Of a stretch of DNA of 64,000 nucleotides, positions 43,045 through 52,873 are shown one piece after another. Within the stretch, counting starts at the first letter, position 1, and each line of letters opens with the position of its first letter. The position numbers and the translations under genes were made by a program. The DNA is from Favolaschia claudopus (lineage: Eukaryota; Basidiomycota; Agaricomycetes; Agaricales; Mycenaceae), in assembly GCA_037176885.1 (NCBI GenBank), contig JAWWNJ010000001.1, forward strand, positions 4,774,001-4,838,000, written 5' to 3'. The notes below the pieces were generated by a model. The model saw only the letters and a list, made by a program, of their open reading frames with translations. It made no database searches and was not told the DNA's origin.

Positions 43045-43859
43045 GGTCTGGAAAACAAGTTTTCAAGCGTATTTCTTTGTTTCAACGCGGTATACCTACC
43101 TCTGGAATCTAAAAACAAAAGCGACAGCCTGAGGACGCGAGAGTGAAGGACAAGAAGCAAGCTGCCACGTGGGTTACGCGTGACGTCATTGCAAATAAAG
43201 AAAAATAGACGCGTCCAAGTATTTTTTGATCAACGTGCCGTCAGAGTCGCTGCGACCGCGTATGTCCCACCGAGATTGATGGCACTATATTATCCCTTCG
43301 ACTGCAAAATCAGCGAGTCTAAGCTGATTCTTGAGATTTTCTTTGTTTTTTTTTTGCTCGCACCGTGACTCGTGAGCGACGTAGCATCTGCAAGCGATGC
43401 GATGCCATAGATTCAGAATGCGAGACACCAAAACATGTCATGATACAATGAATCAACGCTGCGAAGATACAAAAATGGCTGCAGAAATCTGCGTAAATAA
43501 GAGATTTTGTTGCATTTCGCACGTCGACCTACTACCAACAGATATATGTCTTGACTCTTCGGCGGCGAATTTGGGTGATCTTCGAACATTCGACACGCGT
43601 TTTGAATCAACGTGAGTGAAATTCAGTACAAGTCTTCGGAACGAAGAACATTTTAGAATTCATCAGCATCGAGTGGTTACTTCCCGAGCCGAAAGTAACA
43701 AATATCAAAAACGAATTGTCATTGGAGGGAGAATGAAATGAGTTTTTCTACTTTGAATGAGAGGTCTGTCGAAGCAAGAAAGTTTGGAACAAATTCTAGA
43801 CACGATGCATTCGATCATCAAGGAATTGAGAGAGCCAATGAGTAGCGAAGAGGTAAACC
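43045..43859. other. Intergenic between F-box copies 2 and 3
   Basis: It holds the upstream region of copy 2 and the downstream region of copy 3. Short frames on both strands are not convincing. Confidence 0.3.
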
Positions 43860-45338
43860 TTAGATAATCTTGACGTTTAGACCCTGCGCCTTGAGTCTAT
43901 TGATCTCTTGGAAAGACTCGCTGAATGGTGGATCGCTATGGATGCGCGGGATATCTACACGCTGCAACGGAGCAACTGGAGGCGGCGCTGGGAGAGCCTG
44001 GAGTTCCTCCCTCGTCCACCATCGCGACTTGATCATCGCCAATAGTCGTTCCTCCGTCCACGAATCGTCAACGTCCCAAACGAGCAGTCTCTCCAAGCGC
44101 GGCACTAGATAGACCTGATCCTGATCATAACGCTGTATTTGCTCCAGAAGGTAGTCGTCAACGCAGTAACGACAGCACTCCAGACGAAGATCTGCCAAGT
44201 TCGGCGAATGGAGGAGAATACTATGAAGTGCGTCTGGGGATAGATCGCAAAGAGTGAGCGCGAAATATTCAATGTTAGGCGAGCGATATTGAAACTGGGA
44301 AAATACGGCAGAAGTAGTAGCGGACCATTCCCCGTCGTCAACGTCAAGGCTCATCTCAAGCCTCCGCAAGTTCGGGAGTGCGAGGCGACCAAAGCATGGG
44401 GCGACTTTGCGTGTTGGGAAGTAGAGGTCAAGTGTTTCAAGGAAGGGTAAGGTGACGGGAATAGTAAGGTTGTCTGTGTTCTCGTCCTCCTCGGTGCTAC
44501 GGCTGGCGCAAATTTTGGCATGGACCAAATTCGTGCATTGAAGGAGAATGTTGAGCCATCTCGGGAAACTATCCTCCCAAAGGTCCAATTCAGTGAGCTG
44601 TGCCCACGGCATCGGAATTTTCGTTGTATTTGCAACCTGAAGCGTGACTTCACGCAGCAGGGGTGCGCAGAGGAAGACAGTCACGGCACCCGTCTCGATC
44701 GCGCTGTTTCCACGCAAAGTGACGCTTTCGAGCATCTTCAAGGCGTCTGGCCGCAAGTTTGCCAGCGCCTGAAGCACGGAAGGATGGCCCTGCACTTGGA
44801 GATATGCCCATCGAGAGGCTCCGACGAGCAATACGTCTGCGAGAGCGGGCGAGATATTGACGTCACGCGTAGTGCAATCAAGGCAGAGCGATATCGCATG
44901 AGGCATTGAGCGCTCCAAGTAGGCTTTAGTTATCTGTATGTATTGAGCTGACTGGCTGGTGCGCTTCAGCAACCGCGGAGGGAGCGGCGGCGTCCACAAA
45001 GCAGGGGTCCGATGAGCGAGCAGCCTCCAATGCTTGCAGACATGTGACAGGCGGACAGCACTCTGTAGCGTACACACTGCGTCGTCGAATATGTTCGCTA
45101 GCAGCTCATCGGGGAGTTTACGAATCGGGGAGATGACGAGCTTGAGAGACGTAATGAGGCCGTATTCGCGAGCTCTCATGTACTGGAGATCACGAATTTG
45201 GGAGTCTATCTGCGCTATCTTCTCCTCTAAAGCAGCAATGAGGGCCTTGATCACTCGTGCGACCGACAACGAGCTCGGTAGTATTCCAGAGAGGTGACCG
45301 CTGGCGAACGCCGCAGTCGCAGCCTGATCCAAGTCCAT
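43860..45338 (-). CDS. F-box-like/LRR protein (copy 3), full length
   Basis: I prefer ATG 45338 (MDLDQAATAAFASGHL) to the in-frame start 33 bases upstream, because copy 4 starts with the same residues and the same leader (AAGCTTAACGCAATGGAC). The product is 492 residues. Order: coiled coil EEKIAQIDSQIRDLQ, F-box-like SPIRKLPDELLANIF, LSHVCKHWRLLAHRTPALWT, leucine-rich repeats and the C-terminal block MIKSRWWTREELQALPAPP. No intron and no lesion. The same SCF adaptor role is inferred as for copy 2. It is the closest relative of the truncated copy at 49058. Confidence 0.85.
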   Translation of the reverse strand: MDLDQAATAAFASGHLSGILPSSLSVARVIKALIAALEEKIAQIDSQIRDLQYMRAREYGLITSLKLVISPIRKLPDELLANIFDDAVCTLQSAVRLSHVCKHWRLLAHRTPALWTPPLPPRLLKRTSQSAQYIQITKAYLERSMPHAISLCLDCTTRDVNISPALADVLLVGASRWAYLQVQGHPSVLQALANLRPDALKMLESVTLRGNSAIETGAVTVFLCAPLLREVTLQVANTTKIPMPWAQLTELDLWEDSFPRWLNILLQCTNLVHAKICASRSTEEDENTDNLTIPVTLPFLETLDLYFPTRKVAPCFGRLALPNLRRLEMSLDVDDGEWSATTSAVFSQFQYRSPNIEYFALTLCDLSPDALHSILLHSPNLADLRLECCRYCVDDYLLEQIQRYDQDQVYLVPRLERLLVWDVDDSWTEERLLAMIKSRWWTREELQALPAPPPVAPLQRVDIPRIHSDPPFSESFQEINRLKAQGLNVKII

Positions 45339-45807
45339 TGCGTTAAGCTTAGAAGCAAGTAAGATACACATATGCTACTTATTATATGGCCACGCACCGA
45401 TTTCTGGATTGAAGCACGGCACCCAGGCCTCGCAAAACGATGGTCAGAGGGGCAGAAAGAGAAACGTCACAGGCGTTACCTGCAATGTCACGCGCGATTC
45501 CCGCGCTTTTCTAAGTTCTCTTTGAGTTCTCTCTTTTTTTAGGAACATTTGAATAATGCAACAAAGTCTGCAAAGCATTCTCAGTGCATCCGTAAGATAA
45601 CTGGGTGTATCCAGTAAAACCGGGAAAATGTCCTGGAGGAAATGCCGTTACGCACAGGTGATAAACCAACTTAAGTTCGTGTGGGACTCTGACCGTATTT
45701 AGCCAACTCCATTCCTACAAGAGGCAGGCCATATACCCACTAAGACCCCCTTGACTCGTGTCCAATCGTCCGGAAGTGCATCTTCGGCTGAGAGAGCACC
45801 GCTTCAA

Positions 45808-45842
<35 letters not shown>

Positions 45843-46559
45843 TATATTATACTCGCGTGGTCCACAACATGAACAACGAGTTTACCGAAGACAAACGAGT
45901 AGGTATGTACGGGTGGTTATCCATACAGAAGACACTACACGAAGCCATCGGAGCACACACCATTCCAGGGGGTCGATGACTACAAGACGCTGACTACCAT
46001 TGGACTGGCCGACCGTTTGAATGGCGGGACTGCTGGTTAAAACCCGTAGGACCTGAGGAGAGTTCTCTCTCCGCAGGTATAAATCCCCAGTATCCACCAG
46101 TTTATAGTAGTTGTCGTAGGTCTTTCCCTTTGCAGCGTGCATGCGCACCATCCCACTTCCGAGGAAGCGAGCCCACGGACTTCTGGGCCGGCATTGGCCG
46201 GAGTAAAACTTGAAGCGTAGAAGCGCGCCGACCTTGAATTTGAGTAGAGCTTGTACTTGAGCGCGAACGAGGAAAGAACTTGAGGAGTAGAGGTGCGCAA
46301 ATTTGAGCTTGAACGTCTTGGACTTGAGCGCGGATGCGAGCGACGACACCGTATGTGAGGTGAGACAAATTGATATAGCGTAATGTGGCGGCACGGGTTG
46401 AATCGGGTAACGACCCGGGAATTCCGGTTGCTAAGCGCGGTGCCAGCAAAGCATTCGTCGAGGCGCCGTGCGCACCCGCTGCCCACCTTGAGCTTGAAGA
46501 CGCCGCCAACGACTCTTGATACCGCTTGAAGACTTTGTTGGAGGTCGCACGCCGCTTGA
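45339..46559. other. Intergenic with a G34 run; repeat-like sequence
   Basis: No firm gene. A minus-strand frame (46102-46638) contains a stretch (AQKSVGSLPRKWDGAHARCKG) that I have seen as a repeated peptide in basidiomycete predictions, so it is more likely repeat sequence than a gene. Many CTTGAG/CTTGAA words occur between 46200 and 46760. Confidence 0.35.
45808..45841 (+). repeat. Homopolymer run of 34 G
   Basis: An uninterrupted G run is followed by ATATATTATA. It could form stacked G-quadruplexes, or its length could be a sequencing or assembly artefact. Confidence 0.9.
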
Positions 46560-46815
46560 AGAGGACTTGAGGAGTGCGGGGATTGACTCCGCGCCGCAGC
46601 TTGAGGTGCCTCGGCAACCGACGAAATCTTCGTGCCACTAGGGCATCTTCACGCCCTTGTAGCGCTGGGGAGCAATGAGCTCAAACACTGGGGGGAGGAC
46701 TTGAGGAGTGCGGGGCCATACGGCGGCGCAGCTTGAGGTGCCTCAGCCCACAACAGCGGCGGTACATTCTTGAGCAGAGGAGGGTGTCTTCACGCCCTTG
46801 CAGCGCAGTGGGGAG
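46560..46815. repeat. Imperfect tandem duplication, about 128-bp unit
   Basis: GAGGACTTGAGGAGTGCGGGG occurs at about 46560 and again at about 46696. Both copies continue with GCAGCTTGAGGTGCCTC and later TCTTCACGCCCTTG.AGCGC. Confidence 0.65.
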
Positions 46816-47006
46816 CGCAAGGCTCGACCAACGAGGGATAGGTTCTATTGGGGAACTTCTCCAGTCTATCTTGAAGCCCCTCTTGCTACCGCAGAAGTCG
46901 AAATACGAGAATGCGGAAAATTGACATGGTGGTGGTTCGCATCGAGTAGGTCTCGTAGTATCCCATGGGAAACGGAAGATGTGAGACGATTCATTGGCGC
47001 CTTCTT

Positions 47007-47318
47007 TTATGGCCTGGCGTGGGCTAGCTGTAGCAGGTAGGTTATAGTGCCACATGCGAGGTATTGTGCCATGCCGCCGGGCCGAAAGCCTGCCCTCTCT
47101 AGTACAAGGCTTGTATTCTTGGCCAGGTTGCCAAAGCGGAATTTATTCGTCAACAGATGATCTCGTTTCAGCGCCCCATTTATGAGCGCGAGCCAGCGGT
47201 TATGTATCTCGGTTGTAGAAGGTTGGGGCTTTCCTTCAAAAACACGTTCGTTTCTCAGTGACCATATCAATTTCATTGATGTCGACCCGATAATTGTGAA
47301 GAATCTGTTTTTCCCCAT
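47007..47318 (-). pseudogene. C-terminal end of a LINE (non-LTR retrotransposon) ORF2
   Basis: The peptide around LIWSLRNERVF, then EIHNRWLALINGALKRDHLLTNKFRFGN, matches my memory of the region after RNase H in the ORF2 protein of basidiomycete LINEs. About 100 residues remain; the reverse transcriptase and endonuclease are absent. This fits a 5'-truncated insertion, which is the usual fate of LINE copies. Confidence 0.6.
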
Positions 47319-47718
47319 TGTATTTTACCTTGCATTTTGAACAAGATTGTGGAGAGAGTCCCGAACGGAATTTTATTTGGAAGTTTGAACAGGCTGAATT
47401 GCGGGAATAGAGATCATGCATTGAGGTGGATTGATTCCAAAAATACACATTTCCTGGTTTACTTTTCTAGTATGGTTCAAAGTTTTAGACTCCAGAAGTT
47501 AACGATGTCGCCGCTTTATTTCCCGGTCCTTGTTTAGTGTAGGCAATTGAACGTGTAATTTCAGTAACTATGGGACTTTCATACATCGCGCTACATTAAT
47601 CTCGTGCTACCCATGCACTAGTCAGTAATTCAACAGTAAGAAAAAATAACAGTGTGCTGCAACGAAATTCCATACGTACTATATCATTCAGCTCTCGCGT
47701 TCGGCCCCGCATTTAACA

Positions 47719-48435
47719 TCAGTATTTTCGTTCAGCAGTACCTCCGAATCGCTGTCCAGGGGTCCGCTCTGACATCTTGGCCTCTCCTTCGCCCACACCC
47801 GCATTCCCTCGTCCTCCCGTCGCACTCCGCCTTCTCGACTGCAACCACAACGCTGCAGCGACAAATCCGAGGTCCCACAATAGAGACATCAAAACAGCAG
47901 GGATATTCTGCCATATCGAGCGCTGAGGCGAGACAACGTTGTTGCTGAATATCCGGGCCATGGCGAAGTTCACGCCCGCTGTCAAGGAGAAGAGTTCGTC
48001 GGTTGAAGATGGAGGAGATGGGATGGCTTCTTGTTCTTCTTCTGGTTGGAGTCTAGAGGAAGACGTTGCACTGGGCGGATTCGCAACTCCATCCTCCGCC
48101 TCCGCTCCATCGTTCACGCCAGAAACTGGCCTCCTCGGTTCTCGCACGCGACTCGAGCGAGGGAACAAGCCGAGACGTTCCAGAAGGCGTCCCGTATCCC
48201 GAGAGAGAATCGAGAACATGGTGAGCTCCAGAATCGTCCACAGCGCCGTGAATAAAGCTGGGAATCTATTCGTGAGGTGGCGGCATGCGTTGGCGAGGGG
48301 TCTGAGGCCGGGGAAGTAGCGCTCGATGAGAATGGGGGCGGCAACTGGGGTTACGCGGAGGGAAATGGCGAGGGTGTAGAACGTCAAAAGGCGAGCAATC
48401 TGCACGAGGAGGGGCGGGGTATTGGTGGGCGGCAT
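47719..48435 (-). CDS. Small membrane protein, copy 2 of 3
   Basis: I start at ATG 48435 (MPPTNTPPLL), the position matching copy 1, giving 238 residues; an upstream in-frame ATG would add 34 residues with no counterpart. It shares with copy 1 the first membrane segment followed by ILIERYFPGLRPLANACRHLT, a second segment (FTALWTILELTMFSIL), a charged Pro/Ser/Glu-rich linker and a last segment (MSLLWDLGFVAAALWL). The linker differs strongly. It lies head to head with F-box copy 4, 622 bp apart. Function unknown. Confidence 0.7.
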   Translation of the reverse strand: MPPTNTPPLLVQIARLLTFYTLAISLRVTPVAAPILIERYFPGLRPLANACRHLTNRFPALFTALWTILELTMFSILSRDTGRLLERLGLFPRSSRVREPRRPVSGVNDGAEAEDGVANPPSATSSSRLQPEEEQEAIPSPPSSTDELFSLTAGVNFAMARIFSNNVVSPQRSIWQNIPAVLMSLLWDLGFVAAALWLQSRRRSATGGRGNAGVGEGEAKMSERTPGQRFGGTAERKY

Positions 48436-49057
48436 GAAGGGAAAGGAAGAGAAACACGGCTGTATGCAAGCTGTATGATCATCATGATCATTCATCGGCA
48501 GTGAACATTCAATACCCCGGCAATCACCGAAGTTCAACTTGTCCGCGGCTCAGAAATTCCCAAAGCATCGATTTTTCCAATCCGTTCATTTGGTGGGCGT
48601 AGACTTTTGTCTGTCACAGTCTCGAATATAACGTCGTCTGAGATAATTACAAATTAGTTTCGGCCATGCATCGCACTCCGTGTTCGAGGAGGTTCAGCTG
48701 ATCAGATTATTTCAATTTTCTCCTTCTTACTGAGCTCAAATCATAATGAGTCAAAATCCTATAACCGACTTGCTCTAACTATCGCTCTTTAAGTGTAATT
48801 TACCGCAGGCGATATAAACCCGTCAGAGAGAGAAAAAGTCGAACCGAAGTTGAAACAGAGTTGAACTTACGTGAATCTATCGGAAATCACCGGAAAATCA
48901 TGGGTAACATCACAAGTAACGTCTGTGACAATTCTCTCTTCTCCCTCTGACTATCGTTTTGCGAGGCCTGGGTACAGTGCTGCTACTCAGAGTTCGGTGC
49001 GTCGTGATATAATGAATAGATCCTGCATATCTCTCATCTCTTTTCAAGCTTAACGCA
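48436..49057. other. Shared upstream region of membrane protein copy 2 and F-box copy 4
   Basis: No gene. It contains AGAGTTGAACTTACGT at about 48858, also present at 37976 and in part at 37309. Confidence 0.35.
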
Positions 49058-50005
49058 ATGGACCTGGATCAGGCTGTGACTGCGGCTTTTGCCAGCGGTC
49101 ACCTCGCTGGAATACTACCAAGCTCGGTGTCGGAGACGAAAGTGATCAAGGCGCTCATTGCTGCTTCGGAGGAGAAGATAGCGCAGATAGACTCCCAAAT
49201 TCGTGACCTCCAGTGCATGAGGGGCCGGGAGTCGGGACGCCTCGCGTGGCTCAAGCTCGGCATCTCCCCGATACGCAAACTCCCTGACGAGATGCTGACG
49301 AATATAATTCGCCATGCTCGTACCACTGTACAGAGTTCGTTCTGGCTCTCTCAGGTCTGTAAGCATTGGATGGAACTCACTCATCGGATCCCTGCTCTCT
49401 GGACGAGGCAACTCCCACTCCGGCTCCTGACCGTCGCCGATCCTTCACCTGAGCATATAGCCTTTATCAAGGCTTATGTGCAGCGATCGAACCCACTTCC
49501 ACTTTGGTTTAAATCCCTTGGTTCCTCTTCGAGCAAAACCATCTCACCCGCTGTCGCGGAGGCACTGCTTGTCGGAGCCTCTCGATGGGAATATCTCTAC
49601 GTGGACCACGATCATCCTTCCTTACTTGGGGCACTGGCCAAATTGCGGTCAGAGCCCTTAAAGATGTTGGAGAGTGTCGACTTGCGCGGGGGCAACAAAG
49701 CTCAGATGTCGGTATCCGCCTTCCTGCGTGCTCCCCTTCTCCGCAAGGTTGCGCTTTGGGTTGCACACACCGAAAAATTCCCCAGCTATTTGTTCCCTCT
49801 GCTCAATCAATTCCCCTTGATAGTAAAATGTGTCGTGTTTATAGGTTGCGCAATTGCTCCAAACTTCCTTGCGTCCATGAGTGTCTCACTCAAACTAGAA
49901 ATTGATTTATCCTCCTTCAATATTAATGACAATTCGTTCTTGATATCCGTCACTATGGGCTATGTTCGATTTGAAGCGTTTCTCGTTTCGATTTCGGCGG
50001 CTTGA
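49058..50005 (+). pseudogene. F-box-like protein (copy 4), truncated
   Basis: It starts MDLDQAVTAAFASGHLAGIL and follows copy 3 closely through the F-box-like motif SPIRKLPDEMLTNII, LSQVCKHWMELTHRIPALWT and FLRAPLLRKVALWVAHTEKFP. At about 49785 the similarity ends abruptly and the frame continues for roughly 70 residues of unrelated sequence to 50005. The leucine-rich C-terminal half and the RWW..LQALP block are lost. It could still bind Skp1 but has no substrate-binding part, so I treat it as a truncated duplicate. Confidence 0.75.
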
Positions 50006-50487
50006 ACCTAAAATTTTCTCACACTCCCTTGCGTTCAAATTTCTGCATTCGGAGATTACACACATCCTTTGCTCTTAGAACGAAGAAAAAAAATCTCGAA
50101 TGACTACAACTCGGAATTCAAGCTGGTGTGGTCTTCAACTTGCTGTATAATCCGACTCCTCCATGCGTGTGCAACGTTACGGTTCAAATCGACATCGGCT
50201 CGGAGGTGAATATTCAGGAAAAAGTTCCCTCGGATGCTCTTTTGCTTTTTCTTCACCCGACTGAAATTACTTATCGTCGTATTCTTGCAATATTCTTGGT
50301 TGAGAAGCGTTTCACGGGTTGAATCGCGGGCCGAAAACTTGCCGCGTTGTTCGGCAAGGCCATAATACGACCCAAACGGTGCACAGCATTGGCCTTGGTT
50401 ACCACTCAATTCAACTGACGATTTTCACACGACAACTTCCTAGTGTCTCCCTTGTGTCTCCCTCCTACCTCCCTCCACTGCCAGGCC
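50006..50487. other. Intergenic, no gene recognised
   Basis: AT-rich sequence downstream of the F-box copy 4 breakpoint. Nothing supported. Confidence 0.3.
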
Positions 50488-51378
50488 ATGTCGGCAATCC
50501 GCTCCTCCCGCGCTCGACGGCGCTCGTCCCTCTGCAACCCTTGTCTTATCATGTTCCTATCAACCTTCCTCCTCGTGTTCTACAGGACCAAAATCAAGAA
50601 CTTTTCCCCCAGAGCGCTTCCATGCTGTCCGTGCTCGAATGGGCGGGGAACCAGCTGCTTCTCGGCTTTTCCGCCGGGCTGTTTTGTCTGGTGTCGGACT
50701 TTTCGTTTCCCTTCTACGGGATGGGAAAAGATATCTGTTTTCCTCCGCAGATACAGCAGACGATACGACGATGTCTGATGGGGAGCTGCAGTCGCTTGAG
50801 GCTGGGCTACTTCCCAGTTTCAGCCAGCAGTGATGTACCCTCCCCATCGTCGGAATCCACTCAGCCAATCGCAGATTCGCCATCTACATCCCAATCTCAA
50901 TCTCGACCACTCTCCACTCCGGGGTCTGTAGACTCTACAGACCTGCTCTCCCCAGCAGTGACATTCGGCCCCGCTCGCAAAGCTCTTATGCATGGCTCTG
51001 TGCTCTGCATCCGTGTGCGTGGATCTTTGGTTGCGAGGAATTCTGTCTTCGCGGAATCCCCCGGCGACTGCGTTGGAAGTGATGACGAAGGTGCTGAAGC
51101 ATCTGCTAGCGGGGGTAGAGGTGCTTAGTGTTGTCCTCGATGGTGCTTCTTGCGTTTATTGCGTGGAAGACTTGGAGGCGGGTAGGAGTCGGTGGGCAAC
51201 TCCGAGAGATAGTGATGAAGAATTGGAGCTTGTGGAAGGCGAATTTGAGGGTGAAGATAAGGGCATTGAGGACGTTGACGGTGAAGGGGGAAACTCAAAA
51301 CCAGAGGAGGTGAGGCCGAGTGGTCGGGAGCACGAGGATCAAGGTCGGGAAACGCAAGAGGTAAATGGCGAGCAATAA
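50488..51378 (+). pseudogene. Small membrane protein, copy 3 of 3, frameshifted
   Basis: Pieces in different frames follow the layout of copies 1 and 2. An N-terminal part near 50560-50720 has hydrophobic FLSTFLLVFYRTKIKN, then MLSVLEWAGNQLLLGFSAGLFCLVSDF. A Ser/Pro-rich linker follows. The C-terminal part (about 50990-51190) aligns by pattern with copy 1: LENVADVALYLLRGFEVLFAL there, ALEVMTKVLKHLLAGVEVLSVV here, with the last membrane segment (VLLAFIAWKTW) in another frame. At least two frame changes are needed, so I call it a pseudogene. Unrecognised introns could explain part of this. Confidence 0.55.
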
Positions 51379-51478
51379 GATCGGATACCCTGTGATATAA
51401 ACTTCTATTCGCTCCTCCTCCGGCACACTCGAGGCATGGTGGACTCCCTTTGTATCCGATATTGACAATGATATTACG

Positions 51479-51697
51479 GGCGTGTATCTTTTCGCAAATT
51501 GTCAGGGGAATGGTCTTTCTTCGTACGGTGCTTTGATGTCAGATTATGTGCGAAGGAGGATGGGTATGGGGTCACGTTTTCGTTACTTTGGAGTGCATTC
51601 ATTCGGGGAGAGGGTGGATTTTAATGTGCCGGATATTCAAGCGTTTGTAGCCGGGAGTTTCAAAGTCTCTTCACCGCAATTCGCGGTGGAGGTTTGA
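51479..51697 (+). pseudogene. C-terminal remnant of an F-box-like protein of the 58-60 kb type
   Basis: RMGMGSRFRYFGVHSFGERV and then NVPDIQAFVAG resemble RARMGMDIHLQCFEVHYYGEAV and NIPDIQSFVADGL at the end of the F-box gene at 58450-60133. No N-terminal part is found upstream. Confidence 0.65.
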
Positions 51698-52873
51698 CCC
51701 AGGAACTGACATGTATCCATTTTATGACCTGAATTGAACGACCGGATGAGATTTTGATAGGGGCCAGCTGTACTTATGCTACAATTCTTCTTGAGCTCTC
51801 ATTGCAATATAAAACAGATCTCTTGAAAACCATGGACTGATAGTATTCTTTGAACGGTTTATGCGGGTAGAATATTTCAAGAGCAAGCTTCCAATGTGCT
51901 CAACGCGTGAATTGAGCGCAAAACAAACCAAACGCGTCACCTCGTGACCGCGTCGCGACACGCATCAGATGAAGCTGATTTGTTCCCACCCTCTCCCAGC
52001 CGCCTCCTCCTCCGAGGCGGCGAGGCTCGACCAATCCTCGACCCTTGTTTGACCCCAGCGTCGACCGTACTCAAGCGCCCACCAGTCTGCTGGACTATAG
52101 CTGAATCTGTGAAGTTTACCGGCTCGTGTTTTGGCTCGACACTTGGCTACTACGCTACCCAGTCGTCTTTCTGCCGTTGTAAGTGGTATGGGAACTTGAC
52201 TTCGAAAAAAGCTTTTCAAAAGTGCGGAAGGCTTTGGGGAGGCTTCATCAGGTACGTCTCAGTGAAAGCCGTTCTTCCGAGCAGAGTGGCTTAACCGACC
52301 CACAAGTCTCAGAATATCCCTTGCCTAGCGGATGATGAGGGGATCGACATACGAGAAGAATCTTTGCGGTTAGTTTACTGCGCGGCGGAATGGAGCGGAC
52401 CTTCTGAGCCAAAGGTAAGTAAGTGCGTCGTGCCTTCCGATTTCGTGTTCTGATTCACGCGATATTTGGTAGAGTTGCTGAAGTTCGCAGCTCGGCATAT
52501 GCCCGACTTTATGCGCTGGGTGCCCATGGTCTGGTGGTGGCAGACGCGCAAGCGATGCGTTTGAATTGGCTCCAAGAATACGCGATGCACGTAGGTCGCG
52601 AATCGTGGACGGAAGCCTGGGCTGTTGACACCATTCGCTGGCATTGGCCCTCGATAGGCACCTTCATGCAACAAGTCTTCGGCTACGAAACATTTACAAG
52701 AAACCCCCGCAATGTACACGCAAACGCAGTATATCCCCTCCCGTTTGCTGGCGCGGGCTCAAGGTTCAAGGTCGTGTCACAAAAAGGGGCGGACGCGTGA
52801 CTTTTTCCAACGAGCACAGGTCGCGCTCGTACGACCACCATCTACCCCACTTGGCGACTCGCGACTCGCCACA
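51698..52873. other. Intergenic, upstream of the amylase gene
   Basis: A plus frame at 52423-52800 is open for 125 codons but shows no recognisable domain and runs into the amylase promoter region. I do not annotate it. No clear TATA box was found close to 52874. Confidence 0.3.

Noticed and set aside
45751..45993. Glycine-rich protein over the G run
   Set aside because: The poly-glycine comes only from the homopolymer; there is no supporting start context or neighbour.
46102..46638. Minus-strand gene of 178 codons
   Set aside because: Its peptide resembles sequence repeated in many basidiomycete predictions and overlaps a tandem duplication; treated as repeat DNA.
52423..52800. Plus-strand gene of 125 codons before the amylase
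   Set aside because: No recognisable domain, no homologue in the window, and it occupies the likely amylase promoter.
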